Shown here: positions 39,129 through 48,487 of the stretch, in pieces
Position numbering within the stretch: position 1 is the first letter of the stretch
How the letters are laid out: each line of letters opens with the position of its first letter
Source of the DNA: Deinococcus cellulosilyticus NBRC 106333 = KACC 11606
GTDB taxonomy: Bacteria; Deinococcota; Deinococci; Deinococcales; Deinococcaceae
Length of the DNA stretch: 64,000 nucleotides
Assembly (NCBI RefSeq): GCF_007990775.1
Contig: NZ_BJXB01000007.1
Coordinates: forward strand, 1-64,000
Direction of reading: 5' to 3'
Notes under the pieces: model-generated
Told to the model about the DNA's origin: nothing
The model's input: only the letters and a program-made list of their open reading frames with translations
The model's database searches: none
Position numbers and translations under genes: made by a program

Positions 39129-41450
39129 TCAGGGTTCGTTGGTGAAACGCACGTTGTCCAGGAACATCTTCCCGGCGTAATCGCTGTTCACATCGGCGAC
39201 CACCAGGGTGATTTTGCCCAGAACAGTGTCTGCAGCAATCACCTTGTTGTCATTGATCTTGTCCAGATCGAATTTCCCTGCAATGCGGTACAGTCCATCG
39301 GCAGTTTTGGTCATGGCCCCCAGCGTGGTCAAGTCGATGTCGACGTTCTCGCTGGCCTGTGCCCAGTACCCCAGGCTCGGAGGACCAAAAGCCAGGTTGA
39401 CGGAGAGGGTCCCTTTGCTGGCCCGATCTGGCTTCAGGTACAGGTCGAAAGCGAGGTACTTGTTGGCACCGCGGGTAAGGTTGGATTTCTCCAGCACCAG
39501 ACGGGGAGCAGAGGCCCAGCCATCGGCAGGTTTCACATCAGGGTAGATGACATCCCAGGACAGGGCTTTTGACGCATTGGCGGTCTGGATCTTCAGTGCA
39601 GTTTTAACGCCAGATTCTCCGGCCCAGTCCCAGCCCTGGCGGGTGCTGTCTTCAAATGTGGAGGGCAGGGTGGCGGTGCCGATGGGATCATGTTCCACAG
39701 GGACCACCACACGGTCCCCAGAGAAGGTGATGTTGTCGATCCACACGGTGTCATTGGCTTCCTGGCTCTCGGTGCCAATGAAGAGGATCAGGTTCGAGAG
39801 CACATTGTCGGTCTCATCTTCGGCAATGAGTTTCAGGTTGGGAGCATCTTCGTCAGACAGGGTGACGGTGGCTTTGTACTTGCCATCTGCCTGTTTCACA
39901 AACTGGTCTGCGTTCACGATCACAGCACGCGCAGGGTTGGTCCAGCCATCCTTGCTGCTCTGGGGCACAGCGGCCACGGAGACTTTGGTGGGGGCAGGCA
40001 CATACACATCCATGCTCATGCTCTTCGCACCCCGCAGGTTGGGATGCTGGCTGGTTCCATCTGCAGAGAAGCGCGCGTTGGCCCAGAAGTTGCCTGCTGA
40101 AACGTCATTGCTTCCGCTCAGGGGGCTGAGTTTCAGCATCTTGTTCTCTGCGCTGACCGTGATCCCTTTGACTCCACTGTCCGGGTTCAGGGCAAAACCC
40201 TGGGTGGTGTCGTTGTCAAAATTGAAGGCCACCTCAGTGAAGGCAGTGCGGTCAATGGGCTGGTATTTGGTCCCTTTGATGCGCGCCCGAACGTATTCCC
40301 CGGACAGGGTGAGCTCGCTGGGGGTCCACAGCCTGTCTGCCCCGGGATCAAGGCTGGTCTGGTTGGGGAACGGCAGGAAGGCTGCAGAAGTCTCGGCCTT
40401 GTTGGTGAGAGACCAGTTGACCCAGCTGATGTTGTGTTTGTTGAGGAACTGCAGCCAGACGTCGGCTTCTTTGAGGAAAGGTCCGTTGTTTCCGCTGGCC
40501 TCGCTGACCCCCCACTCGGTGGAGAACACGCCCACACCGTGCTCCAGGGCGTAACGGGCATTGCTCATCACGTTGCCCCGGTCTGCCAGGTTGGTGGAGG
40601 GCATGTGGGTGCCGGTGTAGAAGTGCACAGTGTAAAGGGTGGCACTGTCTTTGATGGGGTTGTCGGCAGCCAGATCCGGGCGCTGGCTCCAGTTGGGGGT
40701 CCCGACAATCACGATGTTCTTGTTGCCCAGGTCCCGCAGCATCTTGATGATGGGCTCTGCGTAGGACTTGATCTTCTTCCAGCCTTCAGCGTCATTGCTG
40801 ACCCCTGGAGCCTGACCGGGGTTGGGTTCGTTGGCGACCTCGTAAATGATGTGCTTGTTGTTGGGGTACTTCTGGGCGATGGACTTGAAGAACTCCAGCG
40901 GTTTGGCATTGGTGTACACGTCTGCGTTGGGGTCGCCAGGGGCATGCACGTGCCAGTCCACAATCACGTACATGTCGTTGGCAATGGCAAAATCAATGCC
41001 TTCAATGACTTTTTGTTTCAGTTCGGGTTTGGTGGCGTATCCCCCTTCTCCGACGTACAGGGCCAGACGGAAGACATTGGACCCCCAGTCGTTGGCCAGG
41101 GCCTTGAAGGCATTGTCATTGACGATTTCCGGGTACCATTGCAGGCCGTGGGTGCTCATGCCACGAAGCTGGATGGGTTTGCCGCTGCTGTCTGCCAGCG
41201 TAACCATGCAGTCTTGCTGCACGAGTTGCAGGGCTCCGGCCTGTGAGGGTTTGCGGGCAGCTGTGGTCAGCAGGTCCGGGAAGGCTTTTTCACTTGCTGC
41301 AGGATCGTAGTCCCCTGCTGGAACGGTGGCTCCGGTGGTCTTGGGGGTGCAGTTGGGTGCAGGTGGCTGGAACAGATTACAGGAGCTGGTCAGCAGGGAG
41401 ACCATCAGCAGCACACTGGCAGGCAGGACTTTTGAAGGGGTTGGCATCAT
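39129..41450 (-). CDS. GH5 endoglucanase-type lipoprotein with tandem CBM17/28-like modules
   Basis: 773 residues from the ATG at 41450 (AGGAGG nine bases upstream; the 32-codon longer frame is rejected). A lipoprotein signal (VLLMVSLLTSSC) leads into a GH5 barrel: LRGMSTHGLQWYP, FRLALYVGEGG, VIVDWHVHAPGD, IYEVANEPN (acid/base Glu), VHFYTGTH and FSTEWGVSE (nucleophile Glu). Two beta-sandwich modules follow (FNFDNDTTQGFALN and FEDSTRQGWDWAGE repeats) resembling CBM17/CBM28, which bind amorphous cellulose. It should cut cellulose or beta-glucan at the cell surface. Works logically with the GH3 glucosidase and ABC transporter. Confidence 0.92.
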   Translation of the reverse strand: MMPTPSKVLPASVLLMVSLLTSSCNLFQPPAPNCTPKTTGATVPAGDYDPAASEKAFPDLLTTAARKPSQAGALQLVQQDCMVTLADSSGKPIQLRGMSTHGLQWYPEIVNDNAFKALANDWGSNVFRLALYVGEGGYATKPELKQKVIEGIDFAIANDMYVIVDWHVHAPGDPNADVYTNAKPLEFFKSIAQKYPNNKHIIYEVANEPNPGQAPGVSNDAEGWKKIKSYAEPIIKMLRDLGNKNIVIVGTPNWSQRPDLAADNPIKDSATLYTVHFYTGTHMPSTNLADRGNVMSNARYALEHGVGVFSTEWGVSEASGNNGPFLKEADVWLQFLNKHNISWVNWSLTNKAETSAAFLPFPNQTSLDPGADRLWTPSELTLSGEYVRARIKGTKYQPIDRTAFTEVAFNFDNDTTQGFALNPDSGVKGITVSAENKMLKLSPLSGSNDVSAGNFWANARFSADGTSQHPNLRGAKSMSMDVYVPAPTKVSVAAVPQSSKDGWTNPARAVIVNADQFVKQADGKYKATVTLSDEDAPNLKLIAEDETDNVLSNLILFIGTESQEANDTVWIDNITFSGDRVVVPVEHDPIGTATLPSTFEDSTRQGWDWAGESGVKTALKIQTANASKALSWDVIYPDVKPADGWASAPRLVLEKSNLTRGANKYLAFDLYLKPDRASKGTLSVNLAFGPPSLGYWAQASENVDIDLTTLGAMTKTADGLYRIAGKFDLDKINDNKVIAADTVLGKITLVVADVNSDYAGKMFLDNVRFTNEP

Positions 41451-41603
41451 GGGATTGAACCTCCTGAAGGTGCAACAAGGGCCCCTCAGGAGGACAGGTG
41501 TGGCCTTCAACGCCTGGAGGACCCTGAAAAAGCACTCCAGACACACTGCTGCCGTGTCTCCTGAAATATGGTCTCTGTTGCCTTCCAGAACATGGTAGGT
41601 TCA

Positions 41604-41623
41604 GGCGACCAATGGCGACCAAT
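41604..41623. repeat. Tandem 10-bp repeat upstream of the GH5 gene
   Basis: GGCGACCAAT occurs twice head to tail, about 155 bp before the GH5 start codon. One-turn spacing would suit an activator binding as a tandem, but no promoter was identified between. Confidence 0.5.
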
Positions 41624-41646
41624 CGGGCTCCTGCAGGCAGCTGATG

Positions 41647-43371
41647 TCAGTTCTTCCGGTCTGGTGGCTGCACTTCTCCCACGGTGCGGTTGCGGCCCGA
41701 GTCTTTGGCCTGCAGCAGGTGATGATCGGCCTTTTCAATCCACTTCGTGGCGCAGCCTGATCCTTCGGGGATGCCCCCATAAACGCCAGCTGAAAAAGTC
41801 ACATGCAGGTCGTCATGGAGGGGCCCTCTTTCCTTCAGAGAGGCACGCAGGCGTTCCAGCACCTCACCCACGCCCACCGGACAGAGCTGTGGGAACACCA
41901 GCAGGAATTCCTCTCCACCCCAGCGAAAGATCAGGTCGTGGCTGCGCAGTTGGCCCTGCAGGAACCGGGCAAACCCGACAAGCACCTGGTCCCCTGTGGC
42001 GTGTCCGTAGGTGTCGTTGATGCGTTTGAAACGGTCCAGATCCAGCATTGCCACCGTGATGGGGGTGTTTTCCATGGTGGATTGTTGAAAAATCCGGTCA
42101 AGTTCCTGCTCGGCAGACCGGCGGTTCAGCAGGTGGGTCAGGGGATCGGTGTTCACCTGCCGGGTGAAGACCCTCTGGTGATCGGCAAGGTACAGCAGAT
42201 GCTCCATGGCATCGAGAGCAGCCTCTGCCTGTTCGGTGTCGTTGGGATCTGCCAGATGCAGTTGCACGGTGACCTCACCACTTTCAGGAAGGGTGAAATT
42301 CTGTTTCACAGGATGCCCACCCATCACCCCCCAGTGGAATTCCAGTCCACCCAGAATTCTTGCCCCGTAAAGTCCAGGGAGGTGCTGTTGCAGGGCAATC
42401 AGGGCCGTCTCCAATTCGGTGCGGGACGGCTGTCCACTGGCCAGTTGCTGCTGGTAGGGCACCAGCACGGCTTTGAGGGTGCTCAGGTGATGGCGGTAGC
42501 GCAGGTGGGAAAGCCTCTGGTGGTTCATGAAACTGACCACCATCCCCGTGAGGGCCGCAAAGGTCACGTAAAAGAACATCCAGGAGATCACCTGCATCAG
42601 CAGGGTCTGCGCGTCATCCAGACGCACCAGAAAACGCAGAGCAACAATCAGGAAAACAGCGAGCACCAGGGGTTTGACATCGGTTTTCCTGCTGGTGGCT
42701 TCCAGCAGAAGACCCAGGCCGGTGGTCAGGTACAGCAGCGCATAAGCAAGGTTGTCAATGCTGGTCATGGACCATGAGGCGTTGTTGCGCTGCAGGCCGT
42801 ACAGCGTGTCAATCAGCACAAAACCGTGGAAAGCGATCAGCCAGACTGCACGTGAAAGGGGGGCTTTGCCTTCCAGAAAAGCCTGGGCTGCAGGTGCAGC
42901 AGCCAGCAGCAGCAGGCAGTCCAGCACAGGATAGAGTTTTGCAATGCTGTTGATGGGAGTGGCGAACAGCACCCACACGGCAAGACCCAGCATCGGCACC
43001 GTGAGAAACAGCACCAGACGGGGAGGCCGGGTGTTGCTGACCTTGCTGAACATGTAATACCAGACGAAGTAACCCAGGATGTACAGGGTGTCTGCGATGG
43101 GCAAGAGGACCTGTTTCTGGCCTTCCAGCACCCAGGAAGCCTCTCCCAGGCCCCAGAGGAGCATGCCGATTGCCCCTAAAGACCAGGGACGCGGAAGGCG
43201 CACACTGACCAGACCCAGAAGCAGTGCCGTGGCAGGCACAATCCAGGTGGCCTGGCTTTTCAGGCTCGCTGCAAACATCATGCCCAGCAAGACCATCAGC
43301 AGCAGGGTCCACAGGATGGTGTTCTGGTGGCGCTCGAAAAAATCATTCATAGACAGTGTGTTCCATGGCAT
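41647..43371 (-). CDS. Membrane diguanylate cyclase (GGDEF)
   Basis: 574 residues. About nine hydrophobic helices occupy the first 290 residues (starting TILWTLLLMVLLGMMFAASL), a pattern of MASE-like or 7TM sensors without a recognised name. A cytoplasmic linker follows, then a GGDEF domain: DPLTHLLNRRSAEQELD, LDLDRFKRINDTYGHATGD, RSHDLIFRWGGEEF, which includes the RxxD I-site (RSHD). Should synthesise c-di-GMP with product inhibition. Start uncertain: the ATG at 43371 has no well-spaced ribosome site, and the Met seven codons later is an alternative. Confidence 0.9.
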   Translation of the reverse strand: MPWNTLSMNDFFERHQNTILWTLLLMVLLGMMFAASLKSQATWIVPATALLLGLVSVRLPRPWSLGAIGMLLWGLGEASWVLEGQKQVLLPIADTLYILGYFVWYYMFSKVSNTRPPRLVLFLTVPMLGLAVWVLFATPINSIAKLYPVLDCLLLLAAAPAAQAFLEGKAPLSRAVWLIAFHGFVLIDTLYGLQRNNASWSMTSIDNLAYALLYLTTGLGLLLEATSRKTDVKPLVLAVFLIVALRFLVRLDDAQTLLMQVISWMFFYVTFAALTGMVVSFMNHQRLSHLRYRHHLSTLKAVLVPYQQQLASGQPSRTELETALIALQQHLPGLYGARILGGLEFHWGVMGGHPVKQNFTLPESGEVTVQLHLADPNDTEQAEAALDAMEHLLYLADHQRVFTRQVNTDPLTHLLNRRSAEQELDRIFQQSTMENTPITVAMLDLDRFKRINDTYGHATGDQVLVGFARFLQGQLRSHDLIFRWGGEEFLLVFPQLCPVGVGEVLERLRASLKERGPLHDDLHVTFSAGVYGGIPEGSGCATKWIEKADHHLLQAKDSGRNRTVGEVQPPDRKN

Positions 43372-43541
43372 CCCTCAGGCGACCTTCAATATGACCTCCG
43401 GGACTTCCCTGATCCCATCCTATATAACGCTGTTTCACAGGTGAAGGTATTGGAATTCCTTACTTTTTTTACACAATTGTGCACAGTTTTATTGACGTTG
43501 GTGTTCACTCTAACGTTTTCAGAGCAAAAGGGTTCCCAGCA

Positions 43542-43571
43542 GAAAACAGGCCTCCCATAACGGAAGCCTGT
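43542..43571 (-). terminator. Terminator of dctA
   Basis: ACAGGCCTCC / GGAAGCCTGT stem (one mismatch) with a CATAAC loop; minus-strand tail TTTCTGCT. 26 bp after the stop codon. Confidence 0.65.
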
Positions 43572-43596
43572 CTGTAGAAGGTGCTGGTCCGGATGT

Positions 43597-44892
43597 TCAG
43601 GTGTGCTTGATGTCCAGCGCTGGCTCATGATGGGTGTAGGGAATCTTGTCATCCAGAACGTCTTTTGCGCGTTCCAGGTCGATTTCATTCTCCCATTTGC
43701 TGATGACCAGGGTCGCCACACCGTTCCCAATAAAGTTCACGATGGCGCGGGCTTCGCTCATGAAACGGTCAATCCCGACAATCAGGGCAAGACCTGCAAG
43801 CGGAATGGCAGGAAGGCTGGTGAGGGTGGCGGCCAGGGTGATGAAACCGCTCCCGGTCACTCCAGCGGCACCTTTGCTGGTCAGAAGCAGCACGGCCAGC
43901 AGGGTCAGTTGATGGGTGAGGTCCAGGTGGGTGTTGGTGGCCTGGGCAATGAACACGGCGGCCATGGTCAGGTAGATGCTGGTCCCATCGAGGTTGAAGG
44001 AGTACCCGGTGGGCACCACCAGTCCAACCACGGACTTGGAGCATCCCAGGTGTTCCATTTTGCGCATCAGGCGGGGCAGGGCGCTCTCGCTGCTGCTTGT
44101 TCCCAGCACCAGAAGCAGTTCATCGCGGATGTATCGCAGGAACTTCATCAGGTTGAATCCGTACATGCGGGCCACCAGACCCAGCACCACAAAGACGAAC
44201 ACTGCACAGGTGAGGTAGAAAGACACCATCAGGAAACCAAGACTTGCCAGGCTGCCCACCCCGTATTTGCCGATGGTGAAGGCCATCGCTCCGAAGGCAC
44301 CGATGGGGGCGAATTTCATGATGCTGTTGACCATCTTGAAGAAAATCTGCATCACATTTTCAAGCCAGCCCAGAAAGGCCTCACCGTATTTCCCCGCCTG
44401 GGTGATGGCAAAGCTGAACACAACCGCCAGGAACAGCACCTGCAGCATGTTCCCCTGCGCAAAAGCGTCAATGGGGTTGTTGGGGATGATGTTGATCAGG
44501 AAATCCGCAATGCTCTGGTGTGCGGTGTCGTTTTCGGTGTACTTGCTGATGCTGGAGGTGTCCAGGGTGGCGGCGTTGACATTCATGCCTGCTCCGGGTT
44601 TCAGCACATTCACCACCACCAGACCGATCAGCAGGGCGAAAGTGGTGATGACCTCGAAGTACAGGATGGCTTTGACGCCCACGCGGCCAACCTTCTTCAC
44701 ATCTTTCATGCCCGCAATACCAAGCACCACCGTACAGAAGACAATGGGGGTGATGACCATCTTCACCAGACGGACAAAAGCGTCTCCGAGCGGTTTGAGA
44801 CTGGCCCCCAGGTTGGGGAGAAAGAAGCCGAGCAGAATGCCTAAAACAATGGCCAGAATCACCTGACCGTACAGGGTACGTATGAAGCGCAT
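43597..44892 (-). CDS. dctA: Dicarboxylate:cation symporter DctA
   Basis: 431 residues of the DAACS family. Typical motifs: LVKMVITPIVFCTVVLGIA, the serine-rich re-entrant loop GTSSSESALPRL, VVPTGYSFNLDGTSIY (TM7/HP2 region, NLDGT), GAAGVTGSGF and FMSEARAIVNFIGNGVATLV. The last motif with its NxxGNG is that of C4-dicarboxylate carriers more than of glutamate carriers. Imports succinate, malate or fumarate with protons. GGAGG ribosome site. Divergent from a CitA/DcuS-type sensor-regulator pair that probably controls it. Confidence 0.93.
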   Translation of the reverse strand: MRFIRTLYGQVILAIVLGILLGFFLPNLGASLKPLGDAFVRLVKMVITPIVFCTVVLGIAGMKDVKKVGRVGVKAILYFEVITTFALLIGLVVVNVLKPGAGMNVNAATLDTSSISKYTENDTAHQSIADFLINIIPNNPIDAFAQGNMLQVLFLAVVFSFAITQAGKYGEAFLGWLENVMQIFFKMVNSIMKFAPIGAFGAMAFTIGKYGVGSLASLGFLMVSFYLTCAVFVFVVLGLVARMYGFNLMKFLRYIRDELLLVLGTSSSESALPRLMRKMEHLGCSKSVVGLVVPTGYSFNLDGTSIYLTMAAVFIAQATNTHLDLTHQLTLLAVLLLTSKGAAGVTGSGFITLAATLTSLPAIPLAGLALIVGIDRFMSEARAIVNFIGNGVATLVISKWENEIDLERAKDVLDDKIPYTHHEPALDIKHT

Positions 44893-45057
44893 GGTTGCCT
44901 CCGTTCAAAGGTTGTGGATACCTGTGAGGATATTTGTCCCACCAGGAGGGAAAAATCACCTGTCTATACGAATTTTTGATGGGCAGGGACATCAAAGGCC
45001 AGAATCCTGCTGCAGTTCAACAAAACCTGAAGAGAGGCTTTGATCTGGCGCTGCGTC

Positions 45058-45133
45058 TTGTGTTCACCTCTGATCAACACAATGAACACAATGAACAAAA
45101 ACCCTTGTCTTGCCCCTGCAAAACCCGTACAGT
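45058..45133 (+). promoter_or_regulatory. Promoter and operator of the dicarboxylate two-component system
   Basis: A perfect inverted repeat TTGTGTTCA / TGAACACAA (45058-45066, 45083-45091) is followed by a third half-site TGAACAAAA (45092-45100). It ends four bases before a promoter TTGTCT-N17-TACAGT (45105-45133). The position fits a response regulator binding to activate its own operon, and it lies 166 bp from divergent dctA. Confidence 0.75.
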
Positions 45134-45148
45134 CCAGAAAGAACCCCG

Positions 45149-46753
45149 ATGAATGTCCCCCTCTCCCCTGCCACACAAGTTGGCCCGCTGCTGGATGCGA
45201 TGACTGCTCTGCGCACCCGTCAGACCGGAAGCATCCGCAGAAGGATGTTCTGGCTGCAACTGGTGCTGTTCATGGTGATTCTGGGCCTGCTGTTGATGCT
45301 GCAGAGCGTCCTGATGTACCGCTATGTGAAAGAGCAGTACGGAGAGCGCTCCCTGCTGGTCTCAGGAATGATCGCCAGTGATCCAAGGGTGGTTTCTGCA
45401 TTGCAAAACCAGACTTCTGGTTTGCAAAAACTTGCCCTGGACTGGCAGAAAAACCTGCAGGCCGATTACGTGGTCATCACCAATCAAAACGGCATCCGCC
45501 TGACCCACCCCAACCCTGAGAACATCGGGAAACACATGGTGGGCGGGGACTACATTGAACCTCTGGAGCTCGGCAGGAGCATCATCGAGACCACCACAGG
45601 GACCCTGGGGGTGTCGATTCGAGCCAAAGTGCCCATCTTTTCAGAAGACCACCAGATCCTGGGACTGGCGAGTGTGGGGTTTCTGCTGCCCAAAATTCAG
45701 CTGGTTTCTCTGAAAGTCGGTCAGAGCCTGCTGCTGGGTGCAGGGGTGGCCGTGCTGCTGGCCCTGCTGGGGGCACACTGGATCAGTCACCGCATCAAAC
45801 GCCTGATGTTTCAGCTGGAACCCGAACAGATTTCCCTGTTGCTCACCCAGCACCGCACCGTGCTGGAAGCCATGGAGGAAGGGGTTCTGGTGCTGCAAAA
45901 CGGCAGGGTGGTGCTGTGGAACAGCCAGGCCCAGCAGCACCTCCCAGGGGTTCAGGCAGGTTTGCCCCTTCTGGCAGCGTGGCCCGAAGCAGACCGCTGG
46001 GCCGATCAGCAGGTGGCGCACCTTCCCCTTTCCCTGAACGGCACCCCCATGCTGGTGAACGTGCAACCGATGGCCGAAAACAGCGCCGTCCTGACCTTCC
46101 AGAACCGGGCAGAATTCATGCGGATGATCGAGAAACTCACCCGCGTTGAGGAATACAGTGGACTGCTGCGCGCCCAGACCCACGAGTTCAACAACCGCCT
46201 GCACACCATCTCTGGCCTGCTGCAACTCGGGCACCACCAGGAGGCCCTGCAGGTGATCCAGCAGGAAACACGCCTCAACCAGCAACACCTCAGCCGAATT
46301 TCCCAGATTTCTGTTCCGAAAGTGGCTGCTTTGCTGCTGGGCAAGGGGGAACGGGCACGGGAACTGGGGCTGGGATTTGAAGTGCACCCGGACAGCCTGC
46401 TTCCAGAACACTGGGCCGAGCAGGCAGACCTGATTGTTACGGTGCTCGGCAATTTGATCAACAACAGTTTTGAAGCCCTCTCAAATCAGGAAAGGGGCTC
46501 AGTGGGTGTGCTGATCGGTGAAGATCCAGATGGACTGCAAATCGAAGTGACCGACAACGGACCAGGCATTCCAGCAGAGCACCACGCCTGGATTTTTGAA
46601 CAGGGGGCATCCACCCGTGGAAAAGAGCGAGGCATCGGGCTCTTTGAGGTGAAAAGACAGGTGGAAGCCCTCGGTGGCAACATCACCCACTTTCAGAGGG
46701 AAGGGCACACCGTCTTTCAGATGAATCTGCCCCATCTGCAGGAGAAAGCATGA
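45149..46753 (+). CDS. CitA/DcuS-family sensor histidine kinase
   Basis: 534 residues from the ATG at 45149. N-terminal helix (WLQLVLFMVILGLLLMLQ), periplasmic PAS/PDC sensor (about 60-175, with RLTHPNPENIGK typical of citrate/C4-dicarboxylate sensors), second helix (LLLGAGVAVLLALLGAHW), cytoplasmic PAS, then the SPOB/HisKA_7TM-type H box LRAQTHEFNNRLHTISGLL (phospho-acceptor His) and HATPase (GNLINNSFEAL, DNGPGI, GIGLFEV). The HEFxNxLH motif is the CitA/DcuS signature. Senses external dicarboxylates. Overlaps the regulator gene by four bases. Confidence 0.94.
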   Translation: MNVPLSPATQVGPLLDAMTALRTRQTGSIRRRMFWLQLVLFMVILGLLLMLQSVLMYRYVKEQYGERSLLVSGMIASDPRVVSALQNQTSGLQKLALDWQKNLQADYVVITNQNGIRLTHPNPENIGKHMVGGDYIEPLELGRSIIETTTGTLGVSIRAKVPIFSEDHQILGLASVGFLLPKIQLVSLKVGQSLLLGAGVAVLLALLGAHWISHRIKRLMFQLEPEQISLLLTQHRTVLEAMEEGVLVLQNGRVVLWNSQAQQHLPGVQAGLPLLAAWPEADRWADQQVAHLPLSLNGTPMLVNVQPMAENSAVLTFQNRAEFMRMIEKLTRVEEYSGLLRAQTHEFNNRLHTISGLLQLGHHQEALQVIQQETRLNQQHLSRISQISVPKVAALLLGKGERARELGLGFEVHPDSLLPEHWAEQADLIVTVLGNLINNSFEALSNQERGSVGVLIGEDPDGLQIEVTDNGPGIPAEHHAWIFEQGASTRGKERGIGLFEVKRQVEALGGNITHFQREGHTVFQMNLPHLQEKA

Positions 46754-47406
46754 ACCGTGTTTTGCTGGTGGAAGATGACTTCTGGGTGGCCCGCATCCAC
46801 CGGGAGATGGTCGAACAGCATCAGGCTTTCGTGGTGGTGGCCCACGCAGAGAACCTGAAACAGGCCACTGCTCTGTTGCAGTCCCTAGAACCTGATCTGA
46901 TCCTGCTGGACGTGTACCTGCCGGATGGTCGAGGGCTGGACTGGCTGCAACAGTTGCGCCAGCAGGGGGTGCACACCGAGGTGATCCTGATCACCAGTGC
47001 CAACGACTCTGGCAGCGTGCAGCAAGGGCTTCATCTGGGGGTCACCGACTACCTGTTGAAGCCTTTTGAAAAAGCCCGACTGAATCAGGCACTGGGACGT
47101 TTCCTGATGCGGCAGCAGGGAAAAGAGCAGACCCATTTCAACCAGCACAAACTCGACCAGTTGATGCTCGGACAGCACGCCCTGACCCTCCCCAGAGGCA
47201 TTGATGGTGTGACCCTGCAACGGGTGCGGGACCTGTTCACTCCCGAGGCTGCCCTGACCAGTGACGAGGTGGCCCGCTTCATTGGGACCAGCAGGATCAC
47301 CGCCTGGAGGTATCTGGAGCACCTTCTGGAACAGGGTTTTCTGGAGGTGCATCCAGAATATGGCAATGTGGGCCGTCCCACCAAACGCTACCAGCGCAAG
47401 GGGTGA
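46750..47406 (+). CDS. CitB/DcuR-family response regulator
   Basis: 218 residues. Receiver domain with the acidic pocket VEDDFWVARIH, phospho-acceptor Asp in LILLDVYLPDG (about 55), Thr/Ser ITSANDS, and Lys in LLKPFEKARL. The C-terminal HTH differs from NarL types: LTSDEVARFIGTSRITAWRYL, as in CitB/DcuR/MalR. Activated by the upstream kinase, it should switch on dctA and its own operon through the 9-bp repeats at 45058-45100. Confidence 0.94.
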   Translation: MNRVLLVEDDFWVARIHREMVEQHQAFVVVAHAENLKQATALLQSLEPDLILLDVYLPDGRGLDWLQQLRQQGVHTEVILITSANDSGSVQQGLHLGVTDYLLKPFEKARLNQALGRFLMRQQGKEQTHFNQHKLDQLMLGQHALTLPRGIDGVTLQRVRDLFTPEAALTSDEVARFIGTSRITAWRYLEHLLEQGFLEVHPEYGNVGRPTKRYQRKG

Positions 47407-47533
47407 GCCACAGGGCTGAACTGCGGGGAAGTCCTGATTCTTTCCTGAGATGAATCATGTACAATGGATCAGGAATAACAGAAAACGGATCTCATTATTC
47501 AGTCACAACATAATCCGTTTCGGACAGGAACCC

Positions 47534-47815
47534 ATGCGTCACCTTTCAGCCATTCACGACCCACAACTTGACCTTGCCCGATACCTGCAACTCGAAATGC
47601 ACACCAGGGGAGACACCCTGAAAACCCTCTGCGAGACCCTGCAGATCGGACCAGAACCCCTCAAACAGGTGCTTGCAGGTCAACTTCCCCTCACAGCCGT
47701 CTGGATTTTCCGCCTTGCCCAGCACTGGGAGATTTCTGCAGGGCTCCTGTGGCACTGGCAGCAGGACATTCTGGCCTCAAAGCCTTTTTTCACTCCAGCA
47801 CAGGCTTCAGATTGA
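47534..47815 (+). CDS. Small HTH-like protein
   Basis: 93 residues from the ATG with an AGGAACCC site. No family recognised with confidence. Residues 30-75 (LKTLCETLQIGPEPLKQVLA, then WIFRLAQHWEISAGLLWHW) read like an XRE/HigA-type helix-turn-helix. A 22-bp-looped inverted repeat AAACGGAT / ATCCGTTT (47483-47520) stands just before the gene and could be its operator. No toxin-like partner gene is adjacent. Its 3' end overlaps the convergent acetyltransferase by nine bases. Confidence 0.6.
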   Translation: MRHLSAIHDPQLDLARYLQLEMHTRGDTLKTLCETLQIGPEPLKQVLAGQLPLTAVWIFRLAQHWEISAGLLWHWQQDILASKPFFTPAQASD

Positions 47816-48418
47816 AACGCCCGAGTTTGCCTCGATCCAGGCCGTCACCCTGGCTTCCAGACGGGCTTTCACTTCAGGCCATTCTTCCGGCAGCAAACTG
47901 AACATCACGCTGTCCCTGGCATATCCATCCGGACGCACCTGATACCGCCTGAGGGTGCCTTCCCGAACCGCACCAAGTTTTTCCATGGCCCGCAGGCTTC
48001 TGGCATTGCGGCTGTCCACCTTGAAGTGCACCCGGTTGGCCCCCAGAACCTCAAACGCCCTCTCCATCAGGAGCAATTTGGCCTCGGGGTTCACCGAGGT
48101 TCCCCGGAAAGGTGCGGTCAGCATGGTGCCAATTTCCATCCAGCGGTCTGCAGGGCGCACCTCACTGTAGGAAATGCGGCCTGCCACCTGACCCCCATGG
48201 GTCACCACCGCCCAGTTCACGCGGTTGGGCAGGGCAATGAGTTCTTTGAGGTACAGGGAAAGTGAGTCCAGCGTCAATTCTGCCGGACCCCCCCTGGAAA
48301 GGTACTGCCCGGTGTCCTCGTCCATGTGTTCCAGGATGCCGGGTGCATGATCTACAGTGAGCCGTTCCAGTCTCAGGGTGCGTCCAGTCAGGGTGGGGGC
48401 CTGCAACCATTGGGTCAT
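47807..48418 (-). CDS. GNAT-family N-acetyltransferase (RimJ/RimL type)
   Basis: 203 residues. RTLRLERLTVDHAPGILEHM at the N-terminus, WAVVTHGGQVAGRISYSEV, EIGTMLTAPFRGTSVNPEAK (the acetyl-CoA loop, in modified form), FKVDSRNARSLRAMEKLGAV (the conserved N and LGF-like end), EGTLRRYQVRPDGYARD. Acetylates a protein N-terminus or a small amine. The ATG at 48418 was chosen over a GTG two codons upstream because TACCAT lies exactly six bases before it, giving a leaderless start. Confidence 0.9.
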   Translation of the reverse strand: MTQWLQAPTLTGRTLRLERLTVDHAPGILEHMDEDTGQYLSRGGPAELTLDSLSLYLKELIALPNRVNWAVVTHGGQVAGRISYSEVRPADRWMEIGTMLTAPFRGTSVNPEAKLLLMERAFEVLGANRVHFKVDSRNARSLRAMEKLGAVREGTLRRYQVRPDGYARDSVMFSLLPEEWPEVKARLEARVTAWIEANSGVSI

Positions 48419-48424
48419 GTCCAC

Positions 48425-48430
48425 ATGGTA
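48425..48430 (-). promoter_or_regulatory. Leaderless -10 box of the acetyltransferase gene
   Basis: TACCAT on the minus strand, six bases before the ATG at 48418; identical to the -10 of the XRE gene at 28259. No good -35. Confidence 0.55.
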
Positions 48431-48487
48431 AAGGGGGATCTGCTGCCTCTGGTCTTCTGCTGGCCCATCTGCCTAGAAGGGTGGTGG

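Noticed and set aside
45076..45100. Microsatellite-like AACACAATG repeats
   Set aside because: Only two and a half copies, and they form a precise inverted repeat with an upstream arm next to a promoter, so an operator explains them better.
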